Positions 53,427 through 63,439 of a stretch of 64,000 nucleotides of DNA are shown here, in pieces. How positions within the stretch are numbered: position 1 is the stretch's first letter; each line of letters opens with the position of its first letter. The position numbers and the translations under genes were made by a program. The stretch is from Macrobrachium rosenbergii (lineage: Eukaryota; Arthropoda; Malacostraca; Decapoda; Palaemonidae). The notes under the pieces were generated by a model. That model had not been told where the DNA came from. It did no database searches and worked only from the letters and a program-made list of their open reading frames with translations. The stretch lies in assembly GCF_040412425.1 (NCBI RefSeq), contig NC_089744.1, positions 29,582,501 to 29,646,500 on the forward strand. The letters are read 5' to 3'.

Positions 53427-54740
53427 TTTGCTGATAGGCAATATGCATACAGGAAGTAGTTAGACCTGCAATGCTCTTTTAGCCTTGATATGCCACTTGC
53501 AAGGGAACCTTCATAAGGATTTTAAATGCAGAGTAATTCAAATAAATTTTAGTCCTGCTTTCTATTCAGTAAATCACAAGACACTTATTTATATATAAAC
53601 TTCAGAACCCTGGAGTGGGTGGATATGTTTTAGGATTACTTCAAGATTTTCTTAAAGGTAGGCAGCAGTAAATTGCTGTGGACGGGATCTTTAGTGTACC
53701 AAGACCTATTTTGTTTGGAGTTCCATAGGGCAGTGTTCTTGGTCCACTGTTATTTTTAGTGTATACAAGTGATACAGTTGTTGGCCTGGAAAACAAGGTT
53801 GTTCAGTATGCTGATGATGCAACACTTGTGGGTTTAGTAAAGTTTCCACTTACGAGAAATGAAGCAGCCTGCAGCCTCAGTCGGGATGGACCTGAGTGAA
53901 ACGAAAACAGCATTGATTAGTAGATCTCGTACACTTCAGTGATGGAACTTTGCTGAAGGGGTCTGAAGCTTTAACTATTCTAGGTGTAACTTTTGACTCA
54001 TCTAACTTTTGAGAAACATCTAATGAAAGTTTCAGCAATGCCACATGAAAGCTACATATTGTTCAAGGCCTCATATAACTGATAAAATCAGTGCTACTTG
54101 TTTTAGGTCATTTGTTCTTCCTTAACTGGAATACTGTTCTCCAGTGTGGGTGTCTGCTTCTGCCAGAGATTTATCTCTTAGAGTGGTTCATGGTGGTAGG
54201 TTTCTGTTTCCTAATAGTAGCAGTTATGACTTAGATCATCAGTGGATGGTCCCTTGTCACTTTTTCATAAGGTGTATTTCAACAGAGATCTTTCTCATTC
54301 ACAATTGATCCCTGATCCCCTTTGCCTGCCGAGAGCAACCAGATTCGCTGAACAGCAGCACCAATATGCACTAAGTGTGCCTCGCTGTTGAACTTCTCAG
54401 TTCTAGAGGTCCTGTATTCCTCACACTATTGGACTGTGGAACAGCCTCCCAGAGGATGTCGTGCAGTTGGAACTTCAGAAGTTCAAATAAAAATGCAGTG
54501 CATTACTACCCTAATACTATTCCTTGCATTTTAATAAATTTTTGTCTATTGATGTATATATTAATTTTTTTCCTTTTGTTAAAAGTGGGATCTCTTCTGT
54601 CTGTATTTCCCTTTACTTCCTCTTCTTCCTAATGAACACCATATTCTTTGGAAGCTTGAATTTCAAGTCAGTGGCCCCTTTGGGCTTTTTCCATATGAAT
54701 AGGTTTCATCTGCTGAATAATAATAATAATAATTTTCATT
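53427..54740 (+). mobile_element. LINE A, 3' part: reverse transcriptase and tail
   Basis: Resumes the RT exactly where the MITE interrupts it (FADRQYAYRK). RT motifs follow in decayed form: DFSPAFYSVNHKTL, GVP*GSVLGPLLFLVYTSD (53709-53772; the stop replaces Gln) and the catalytic box QYADDATLVG (53800-53832). Then comes LTFEKHLMKVSA with frame changes, the C-terminal LPRATRFAEQQHQYALSV-type region (54320-54385), HTIGLWNSLPEDVVQLELQK-type sequence, a 3' UTR and the (TAA)n end at 54716-54734. Same family as LINE B and the fragment at 31250. Confidence 0.85.
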
Positions 54741-55366
54741 CTTTTCATAACAGTTAAAAGCTCAGGAATGTGATAGCATTTGTCCATTTAGACATATCTG
54801 TCAGCATTATATTCCATATGGTGAATTTGGTGTTTGTCTTTATCGACATTGGAGTTAAATGTGCCATTCAAGCATTACTTAGGCTACCGTATACTTTACT
54901 GATAGGCGGCCATATTCAAGCAGGACAGATGTGCATTTTGTGATAAAAGCACCAAATTTGGTACACTTCTAGCCAAAAGTATTCTAGATACATTGAGTAC
55001 GGACCCAACATGTATTTTCATTTTGTCACCTATGGCAGCTATTTTCCAAACACCTTTCAGTGATTACTGTTTTCATGCCAGTTCTACTACCAACAACGGA
55101 CATATGATGTTTAGGATATATGTAAAATTAAAGTATTGTATGTCCTTGAAATTTCAAGTTGGCCCCTATTATCAACATGGAGGCCATGATTAGTATGAAA
55201 CTTCTTACTATATTTCAATAGTTTTGCACAGATAAGTTTGGTGTGGATGATCTCTGCATCAAATTAAACTCTTTTCAAGATATTGAAAATGGAAGTTGAA
55301 AATTGATTAGACACTTCTTTTATTACATGATTTGTGTCAAAACTCTGCCACCGGAGGTGAGATTTA
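54741..55366. other. Spacer between LINE A and LINE B
   Basis: About 625 bp with no recognised gene. Phrases such as AGCACCAAATTTGGTACAC and TATTTCAATAGTTTTGC suggest an old dispersed repeat, not identified. Confidence 0.5.
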
Positions 55367-55745
55367 GTGTATACAAGTGATATGGCTGCTGGCCAGGAAA
55401 ATAAGATTGTTCAGTATGCCGATGATGCAACACTTGTGGGAGTAGTAAAGTCTCACTTATGAGAAATGAAGCTACCCTCAGCCTCATTTGGGACATGGAC
55501 CAGATCAGTGAATGGTGTAGTTGGTGGGGTATGAAGCTGAGCTCCAGTAAAACAAAAACACTATTGATTAGCAGATCTCTTACAGATTTCCCACCCTATC
55601 CTCCCCATCAGGTGGATGGGACTTTGCTGAATGATTCTGAAGATTTAACTATTCTAGGTGTAACTTTTGACTCGCTTCTAACTTTCGAGAAACATCTAAT
55701 GAAAGTTTCAGCAAATGCCACATGCAAGTTAGGTACAGCATTTTT
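55367..55745 (+). mobile_element. LINE B, left part (RT fragment)
   Basis: 5'-truncated copy starting within RT at LVYTSDMAAGQENK. It carries QYADDATLVGVVK, ISEWCSWWGMKLSSSKTKTL, LISRSLTDFPPYPPHQVDGT and LTILGVTFDSLLTFEKHLM, and is cleaner than LINE A over the same stretch with one frame change near 55455. It stops at KLGTAF where the DIRS element begins, and continues at 62670. Confidence 0.9.
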
Positions 55746-55749
55746 ATAT

Positions 55750-55908
55750 AAGTAACTTACCAAGTAACTACATAGCTATTAGTTACACTTAAACGGCAGT
55801 TCAAAATTTGAAATTCGCAGCAATGCGCTATTGTTTTAGTGTAGGTAACTAGACCCTGCCCACTTTTGGGGGAAGAATAGGTGCAACAGTGCTCAAGAGC
55901 TCAATTCA
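55750..55908 (+). repeat. DIRS left inverted terminal repeat
   Basis: AAGTAACTTACCAAGTAACT through CTGCCCACTTTTGGGGG to GAGCTCAATT pairs with the reverse complement of 62505-62662. Identity is roughly four-fifths by eye, with small indels near the outer end. Confidence 0.9.
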
Positions 55909-55937
55909 TTTCTGCCAGTCAGTTGAACAACATTTGA

Positions 55938-58300
55938 TTGAGCAGCTCTGATTTGAATTTTGCTGGATGGTTGCATCTTTCCTTTAGTGAAGTGTTCATT
56001 CATGTTGGTTGCTTTATATTTATTAGCTTGGCTAGTTCCATTGTGACTAATTTTGATTTAGTATGTTGGACTCTAGCTTGTCTGGTATTAGGTATTGCAG
56101 CAAAGGCTCTAATACTAGACTTACTTCTGCTAAGTATGACTTGCCATTGTAGAGGGCAAATTTGCTCGTTTGAACTTAAACGTGACAAATGCAAAGACTT
56201 TGATCAGGGTAAATGGAAAGTTTTTGATAAGCATTTAGATAAACTCCAGAAAGACATACAGAGAAAGGCAGCTGCTAAAGCCAAAGCTAGAGGTTTAGCT
56301 GGTCAGGTTTCCACTCAGAAATCGGTTATTGCTGTTCAACTTGCGCCTTCTACACCTGTGACTGCTTTCTCCCCTATCACCAGCCTTCCGACTTTTCTTC
56401 AAACTGCTACCTGGCTCCCATTCTTCCAAACCTGATGCCATCGCCAGCTTAGAAGCTAGAATTGACCAAAATTTTGGTCTGCTTGTTAACACTGTAGCCC
56501 AAATCAGGTCTTCGGTTAAGGCCCATATGGACCTGGTAAGTGTAATTAGTGTTGGTGCAAGTGCAGTGTCAGTGGAGGAGGTGACTACTCGTCCCACCAA
56601 TGCACCTAGACAGAAGTCAAAGTCAAACCCCCCCAAACCTGGGAGGAGGCAAACCGTAAGTCTAAGGGAGGTTGGTGGGGTTTGCCCCTGGCTAGTTGCC
56701 CCCTTAACCGAGCCTGTTGATCAAACCCAGGACTTGGCAGCCATACGGATGTTCATGTTCTGTCATTCAGTGAAAAGGCATACTCCTTCCACTGAGCACG
56801 CTTCTCCGCTTCCCTTTAAGCTTCCTAGGGAACAAGAGCATAGTCCTCTTCCCTCCTGAAAATTTTAGGTTAGTCCCAAGCGGGTTGTGTATGATACTTT
56901 GGTGACAGAGAGCCAGTATTTGATGCAGCATTCCTCATCTAAGTTATTTGAGCACCCAGTGTCTGAACATACAGTGTCCAAATGTTCTTGTCGAAGTGCC
57001 TATTGTTCAAGTACCCATCTTCCAGTCCCGAGCGAGTTGTGCATGAGACTTCGGTGACGGAGAGCCAGTCTGATGCGGCATTCCTCATCCAAGTTGTCTG
57101 AGCGCCCAGCGGCGAGTGCCCAGTTTCCAAATGTATAATGTCCAAGTGCCCATCTTCCAAGCACCCAAGTTCTAAGTCCACAGTGCCCAAACGCCCAATA
57201 TCCGAATGTATAGTGTCAGATCACCCAGTGTCTGAGCAATCAGGTTATGAGCACTCAGTGTCCGAGCGCCCAACTTCCGAGCGGCACCCATTGTCCATAT
57301 GCCCAGTTTCTGAGTGCCATGTGTTAGAATTTATGCCTTTGGTACGCTCAGCGCCAGTAGCCAAGCATTCGGCGCCAACCCCTGCCATCACAGATCCTTC
57401 ACTGGAACCTATCCAGTGGCAATTGAATAGCATCCTCGGCCTTTTACAGAAGCAACCTTCTGCTACATAGGATCAGGCAGATTTAGCTCCTCCCATTTCA
57501 TCTAATGAAGAAACAGATGAAGAAGCCATCAGTCAAGAACATCCTACAACAGCGTATGCAGCGCTCTTGAAGTACTTCTACTATCCAACTTTCTTTTTTC
57601 CAATGGCCCCATCGTCACCTGGTTCGGCCTTCATGATTAGACAGCTGGTAGAGGCCTGCAGACCATCAAAGATGGTCCTCTCCTCATCCTATAGGAAGCT
57701 TTAGCGGATGTTGATAGTTGGTTAGCGGAAAAGAGGGAGTGAGCTTGGTAAGGCAGTTTTCAGTACACCTCCCTCCTGCCTGTCTCCAAGGAAGTACTTG
57801 TCATACTCCATTGGGGAAGCTCCTTCTCTGGGAGTTTCTGCCTCCTCCAAGGGGACTTCTCCAGCCTTGTGGACTCAACATGGAGATCGGCTTTTAACGC
57901 CGCTAAGATCATGTTCACGTCCTCGGAGCTGGACCATTTTGTGAGAGACGTCTTTAAAGTCTTTTAAGTATTCAGCTTCTTGGACTGGACAGTCAGAACG
58001 TTAGCCAAGAAAATAGAAGACTGTAATGCACTTCAAGAGAACTCTGCTGCAGATTGGTTGGGAGTACAATGCGCGGATAAGGCAATTAGGGATGGCTCCC
58101 AGGAGCTGGCTACCTTATTCCCCATGGGAGTCCCTAAGAAAAGGGAACTGTGGTGCACCTTTACCACTAAAGGTGTTCAGTGCTCCCTCTCAGAGATCAA
58201 CTCTCCTGTTTGCATCCCTGGATCGGGCAGCTTTATTCCCGAGAGCTACAGTAGAGCAGGTTGTCGGACTTACAGATGTCGACACAGGACCTTTTAATGC
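55938..58300 (+). pseudogene. DIRS gag-like region
   Basis: Read in changing + frames. 55938-56435 is open and includes ELKRDKCKDFDQGKWKVFDK, HLDKLQKDIQRKAAAKAKA and a Ser/Thr/Pro tail. In another frame a SLEARIDQNFGLLVNTVAQI coiled segment follows (about 56445-56520), then a basic Pro-rich part (RQKSKSNPPKPGRRQ). From 56877 to 57330 it becomes an imperfect repeat of SERP/VSE-type hexapeptides (18-nt units), and one block of about 150 bp (from 56876) is duplicated from about 57027. The 57980-58297 frame holds an Ala/Leu-rich helical region. The nucleocapsid/capsid role is assumed from position; gag of this group is poorly conserved. Confidence 0.65.
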
Positions 58301-58439
58301 CAAGGAACCAACCCGTGGCACTTCAGTCTCATTCAGCACAAGAACTGTCTCCCCATTGCAACAGCAGCCCTTTTGAAGCAGAAGAGCCAAATTTCAGCCC
58401 CACCCATGCTCAAGTCTGCAATCGGTCCGGCCAACCAAG

Positions 58440-59240
58440 AAGTTGTCCTCCAAACCAGCCTCTCACATTTCTCCATTTCTGCGTAGTGAAAGTCCTACAA
58501 GAGGGCTATGCTATCCCATTCAGGGAAAAACCTCCTTTGACATCCTCACCCACCAGCTTAACAGCCTACTCGGAAGGCTCAGAGAGGTTTTTAGCCCTGA
58601 AGGAAGAAGTATCGTCTCTACTCAGGAAAAGAGCTGTGGAGGTGGTCGAAGACGTAAGCACAGAGGGTTTTTACAACTGTCTGTTCATCCCCAAGGCGTC
58701 GGGAGGTTGAAGACCTGTCCTTGACGTCAGTGCTTTGAACTTTTTGTGCAGACCATAAAGTTCAAAATGGAAACGAACTGTTCAGTCCTGTCAGCCATTC
58801 ATCAGGGAAACTGGATGGTAACGATCGACATGGAGGACATCTGCTTCCATGTCCCAGTACATCCGGACTCCAGGGAGTATCTACAGTTCGTATTCCAGGG
58901 CAGGGTCCTTCAGTTCAGGGCTCTCTACAACTCTGCAAGTATTCACCTGTGTTCTCGCCCCTGTAGCAAGATGACTCCATCTCATGGGGATCAACGTCTG
59001 TCTGTATCTAGACAATTGGCAACTACATTCCCCATCGAGGACAGGATGCACGGAGGACCTTCAAAAGACTCTTCTGCTGGCCCAAGAGTTGGGTCTGTCA
59101 ATCAATTTTCAGAAGTCCCAATTTGCTCCAACACAATCTATTCTCTATTTGGGGATGAGGATCGATGCTTTGACTTTTCGGGCTTTTCCATCCCACAAAA
59201 AGATTCAAGACTGCCTGAAGCCTGAAGAAAGTAAGGAGCT
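58440..59240 (+). pseudogene. DIRS reverse transcriptase, broken
   Basis: Begins about EGYAIPFREKPPL and EEVSSLLRKRAVEVVED (to 58710). A stop in the GGWRPV-type motif follows (58709, TGA where Trp is expected). Then MVTIDMEDICFHVPVHPDSR and QFVFQGRVLQFRAL in a second frame (from 58746). Then INVCLYLDNWQLHSPS and SILYLGMRIDALTFRAFPSH in a third (from 58984). The catalytic box is YLDNW where active members have YLDDW, so one metal-binding Asp is lost. The motif around the first Asp is MEDICF instead of the usual KDAYF. Confidence 0.88.
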
Positions 59241-59476
59241 TCATATCTTGCCTGTTGTGCACAGCCAACGAGTTGATGAGTCTGCTGGGCACTCTCTCGT
59301 CCATCGAGATGTTCGTGCCTTTAGGAAGGTTACACACAAGAGTCCTGCAATTCTTCCTAAAGGCCAGTTGGCGGAGGAAAATTCCCCCAGACTCCTTCAT
59401 TTTCCACTTTACTCCCAACATCAAGGAGGATCTTCAGTGGTAGCTTGCAGAGGAGAGGTTCTTAGTAGGAAAGTCA

Positions 59477-59905
59477 TTGCACCTGCTGAGCCCCGACCTA
59501 ACGTTGTACTCAGATGCGTCAGATCTGGGTTGGGGGTCTTTTTTAAACAACATGGAGATTTCTGGGACGTGGTCATTAGAAGAAAAGAGACTACATATCA
59601 ATGTGAGGGAACTGAAGGCAATTCACTTGGCCCTTCAATATTTTGCGATGACATGCAGCAAGACAGTCACAGTCCATTCAGACAACAAAACTGCATTGGC
59701 CTACATAAAAAATCAGGGAGGGGCTCATTCCTTCTCTCTTTACAAAGCAGCCAAGGATCTTCTTCTCTGGGCAGAGAACAACCACACCAGGATAATAACG
59801 TGCTTCATCCATGGAAAGTTAAACATTCTTGTGGACCAGATAAGTCGCGGCAAAGAGGTCCTACCGACGGAATGGACACTGAATCCACAAGTGTGCATGA
59901 CCTGT
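59477..59905 (+). pseudogene. DIRS RNase H domain
   Basis: An open frame from TLYSDASDLGWGSFLNN through EKRLHINVRELKAIHLALQY, TVTVHSDNKTALAYIKNQGG and NILVDQISRG. The acidic residues of RNase H are visible as SDAS, REL, HSDN and VDQ. The last Asp is followed by QIS where the group usually has RLS. It sits in a different frame from the RT before it and from the methyltransferase-like domain after it. Confidence 0.88.
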
Positions 59906-60150
59906 GGACACGGTGGGGAAAGCCGTCAGTAGACCTGTTTGCAACATCAAGAAACCATCGTCTCTCTGTCTACTGTTCTCCAGTCCTGGACCCTCGGGCA
60001 TGGGCAACAGATGCCATGCTCCAGGACTGGTCGGACTTGGATGTCTACTCCTTCCCACTGTTCAGCATGGTGAGAGAAGTCTTAAACAAGTTCATGGCCT
60101 ACACCAACACATCCATGACACTTGTTGCTCCATTTTGGCCACAGGAGTGA
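59905..60150 (+). pseudogene. DIRS methyltransferase-like domain
   Basis: WTRWGKPSVDLFATSRNHRL, YCSPVLDPRAWATDAMLQDW, then DVYSFPLFSMVREVLNKF and MTLVAPFWPQE. This is the Dam-like methyltransferase-type segment found between RNase H and recombinase in DIRS-1-like elements (VDLFAT, DA..W, FPP, LVAPFWPQ). The FPP motif is FPL here. Confidence 0.85.
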
Positions 60151-60229
60151 TTCCCGGACCTTCTCAGTCTTCTAACAGATTTCCCCAGACTTCTACCTCA
60201 GAAGAGAAGCCTTCTAAAGCAGCCTCACT

Positions 60230-61921
60230 TCCATTGCTTCCATCTAGGCTTACCCACTCTCGCTCTGACAGGCTTCAGACTGTCAGGGAGCTTGTCAGAG
60301 CGAAGGGCTTTTCAAGAAAAACTGCAGAAGCAGTCGCCAAGTGCAGACGTCAGTCTTCCGCCAATGTCTACCAGGCGATGTGGACAGTCTTTCGTGACTG
60401 GTGCAGAAGACATTGCGTAACGTCCTCTAAAACCTCTGTAGCACAGATTGCTGTTTTTTTTAATATGCCTGTGGTCCTCTCAAGGCTTGGCCACCTCTAC
60501 AATCAAAGGTTATAGGTTTATGCTAAGCTCTGTGTTTAGACATAGAGGTCTCAATTTGTCTGCTAATCAAGACATGAGTGATCTAATTAAGTCCCCAGAC
60601 ACTTCCAAGCAAGAGAAGTCTACGTCAGCCGTCTGGAAGCTAGATGTCATCCTCAAATGGCTCTCTGGCCCTCCATTTGAGCCCCTTCACTCCTTATCGC
60701 TGAGAAATTTAACCAGGAAGACTCTCTTTTTATTTGCTTTAGCTACAGCAAAGAGGATCAGAGAATTACATGCCTTCAGTAAGCTAGTGGGTTTTTCGCA
60801 GGGAGATGCAGTCTGCCCATTCACGCTTGGATTCCTGGCAAAGAACGAAACCCCATCCGAGCCCTGGCCTCATTCATTCAAGATCAAGAGTTTGTTAAAT
60901 ATCCTTGGGCCAGCAGTCTTCCGCCAATGTCTACTAGGCAAAGTGGACAGTCTTTCGTGACTGGTGCAGAAGACATTGCGTAACGTCCTCTAAAACCTCT
61001 GTAGCACAGATTGCTGTTTTTTTAATATGCCTGTGGTCTTTTCAAGGCTTGGCCACCTCTACAATCAAAGGTTATAGGTTTATGCTAAGCTCTGTGTTTA
61101 GACATAGAGGTCTCAATTTGTCAGCTAATCAAGACATAAGTGATCTAATTAGGTCCCCAGACACTTCCAAGCAAGAGAAGTCTACGTCAGCCGTCTGGAA
61201 GCTAGGTGTCATCCTCAAATGGCTCTCTGGCCCTCCATTTGAGCCCCTTCACTCCTTATCGCTGAGAAATTTAACCAAGAAGACTCTCTTTTTAGTTGCT
61301 TTAGCTATGGCAAAGAGGATCAGAGAATTACATGCCTTTAGTAAGCTAGTGGGTTTTTCGCAGGGAGATGCAGTCTGCTCATTCACGCTTGGATTCCTGG
61401 CAAAGAACGAAACCCCATCCGAGCCCTGTCCTCGTTTGTTCACGATCAAGAGTTTGTTAAATATCCTTGGGCCAGGAGACCAGGGGAGAGCTCTTTGCCC
61501 AGTTAGAGCACTTAAGTACTACTTGGATAGGACCAAAGGGATTAGAGGTCCTTCTCAGAATCTGTGGTGTTCAGTGAAGAACCCCTCACGACCGTTATCT
61601 AAGAACACCTTGGCTTTCTTTTTAAAAAGTGCTATTTCTGACTCACCTTCTAAGATTCAAGATCTTCCTGTTTTTAAAGTCAAAGCTTATGAGAGTAGAG
61701 CAGTCACCACTTCATTGGTTTTTAAGAACTTGTCACTCTCCTTGATTCTCCAATCAACTTACTGGAAGTCAAAATCAGTGTTTCACTCCCATTATTTGCA
61801 AGATGTGGAGACAGTCTACAATATTTGCAGTACGTTAGGTCCATTGGCCATGGCTGGCATGGTATTGGGGAAGAAGGATAGGAGGTATCCCTTCCAATCC
61901 TCTATCTCCTTGCCTTGTTAA
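60230..61921 (+). pseudogene. DIRS tyrosine recombinase with internal duplication
   Basis: N-terminal SAM-like part: VRELVRAKGFSRKTAEAVAK, YQAMWTVFRDWCRRH and SVAQIAVF (60270-60460). Then the repeated core-binding and catalytic start ATSTIKGYRFMLSSVFRH, KRIRELHAFSKL (60480-60910 and again 61049-61470). The catalytic end (61470-61921) has RALCPVRALKYYLDRTKG, VKAYESRAVTTSLVF and YWKSKSVFHSHYLQDVE. Of the R-H-R-Y set, Arg (KRIRE), second Arg (ESRA) and the Tyr of HSHYL are visible, but the position where relatives have AHxxRA reads AYESRA, so the His is probably Tyr here. Copy 1 of the duplication has T8 where copy 2 has T7, shifting its frame; copy 2 has a TAG for CAG near 60936. Confidence 0.88.
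60351..61476 (+). repeat. 563-bp direct tandem duplication inside DIRS
   Basis: CAGTCTTCCGCCAATGTCTA begins at 60351 and again at 60914. The first copy runs to ATCCTTGGGCCAG at 60913 and the second continues past the same phrase at about 61476. The copies differ at roughly one position in 30, so the duplication is not brand new. Confidence 0.95.
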
Positions 61922-62339
61922 AGGATGCCGAGTTTTGGGAAGCCTGGTGGTACCCTGTACCAGGAGTACCCACCACTTGTCGTTTTTTGATGGTTGGGTG
62001 GTGGTTTTATTTTTAATATTGTGTGGTAACAAATTTCTGGTTGTATTCATTGTACTGCACCCAGGGCAAAGGCATTCATTTTGCAAGACCTTGTCAGTCT
62101 TTGGAGTACTCCTCGACTGCAAGGATCTCCCACTGAAGTAGAGACGACTCTCAGCTTTACTGCCGCGTCACTACAGGTTGAGATGAGTGCCAACTAGAGG
62201 CAGTATCTTCCTGCTGCAGCTCTCTCACCAGGGAAGGTTACATCAAGCATTACACCAATGCTAGCTATCTTAACTGAGTGTTTTTGGATAGAACATGTCC
62301 ATGCATCCCACCTCCTGTCAATGTGGGATTCAGCTGTGT

Positions 62340-62490
62340 AATTACTTAGTAAGTTACTCATATAAAAATTACCTTTTTATGATAAAATAAAGTTCTATAT
62401 ATACTTACCAAGTAACTACATGATCAAAGCTCTCCCACCTCCCTACCAAGTAACTACATGATCAAAGCCCTCCCACCTCCCCTCTCATGG
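62340..62490 (+). repeat. DIRS internal complementary region and 38-bp duplication
   Basis: AGTAAGTTACTCATAT (near 62349) is the reverse complement of the left terminus, and TATACTTACCAAGTAACTAC (near 62402) matches the reverse complement of the right terminus. Side by side they correspond to the joined ends of a circle, as expected of a DIRS internal complementary region. A 38-bp unit (TACCAAGTAACTACATGATC to CCACCTCCC) is then present twice in tandem (about 62407-62482). Confidence 0.8.
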
Positions 62491-62504
62491 ACATAGGGCA
62501 CAAA

Positions 62505-62662
62505 CAAATTGAGCTCTTAAGAACTGTTATACCTATTCTTCCCCAAAAGTGGGCAGGACCTACTTACCTGCATTTAAACAATAGTGCGTTGCTGCAAATT
62601 TCAAATTTTTAATTGCCATAGTAAAGTGAAATTAATAGCCATGTAGTTACTTGTAAGTATAC
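62505..62662 (-). repeat. DIRS right inverted terminal repeat
   Basis: Reverse complement of the left repeat, from AATTGAGCTC through CCCCAAAAGTGGGCAGG to GTAGTTACTTGTAAGTAT. Confidence 0.9.
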
Positions 62663-62669
62663 ATAAATG

Positions 62670-63268
62670 GCATTTTTCGTAAGGCCTCATATATTTATAA
62701 CTGATAAAATCAGTGCAAACTGTTTTAGGTCATTTGTCCTTCCTTTACTAGAAGTGTTCTTAGGTGTGGATGTCTGCTTCTGCCAGAGATTTATCTCTTT
62801 TTCAGTAGAGTGGTTCGTGGTGGTACATTTCTGTTTCCTAATATTAGCAGTTATGACTTGGATCATCGAAGGATGGTCTCTTGTTTGTCCCTTTTTATAA
62901 GTTTTTATTTTAATGGAGATCCTTTGCAACCAGATTCGCTGAACAGCAGCACCAATATGTAGTAAATGTGCCTCACTGTCAAACTTCTCAGTTCTGGAGG
63001 CCCTTTATCCCTCACACCATTGGATTGTGGAACAGCCATTCCAGAGGATGGCATGCAATTGGAACTTCCGAAGTTCAAGCGAAGATGCAATACATTGTCA
63101 CCCTAATACAGTGCGACTTGTATTTTAATATTTTACTTACATTTTTTACTTAAATTTGTTAATTTATGTTTTTCTAATAACTGAGGTCTTTCTGTATTTC
63201 CCATTACCATGGGCTTGTTCCATATGGATAGGCTTCATTTTTAGAATAATAATAATAATAATAATAAA
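62670..63268 (+). mobile_element. LINE B, right part and (TAA)n tail
   Basis: Continues LINE B from the DIRS insertion: (AF)FVRPHIFITDKISANCFRSF, VLPLLE, and then the same C-terminal phrases as LINE A (GATTCGCTGAACAGCAGCAC; TTGTGGAACAGCC; TTGGAACTTCCGAAGTTCAA), a shortened 3' UTR and TAATAATAA at 63243-63267. Some 3' UTR present in LINE A (TTTGGAAGCTTGAATTTC) is deleted here. Confidence 0.9.
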
Positions 63269-63439
63269 GACATAACATTTTTTGCAGTACTTACCTTGCT
63301 TGTTTTGTATGAGGCAACAGTTTCCAATATAAGCAAATCTTGTTTTATGAGGAATTTGGAATGTTCTCATTAAAATTATATATATATGAATTATACTGTA
63401 TACATCTTTTTACACCAGCAAGGTGCATAGTAACTAACC

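Larger units (their letters stand above)
55746..62669 (+). mobile_element. DIRS-1-like retrotransposon, defective
   Basis: A 6,924-bp tyrosine-recombinase retrotransposon inserted in LINE B. It has inverted terminal repeats (55750-55908 against 62505-62662), a gag-like region (55938-58300), RT (about 58500-59240), RNase H (59480-59870), the methyltransferase-like domain characteristic of the group (59910-60150), a tyrosine recombinase (60230-61921) and an internal complementary region (62340-62490). Such elements replicate via a circle that is integrated by the recombinase, with no integrase or protease. DIRS-1-like elements are known to be widespread in decapods. Multiple frame changes, stops and a 563-bp internal duplication make this copy inactive. 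It is flanked by GCATTTTT on both sides. Confidence 0.92.

Noticed and set aside
61049..61921. Host integrase/recombinase gene
   Set aside because: It is the catalytic part of the DIRS recombinase, inside the element's terminal repeats.
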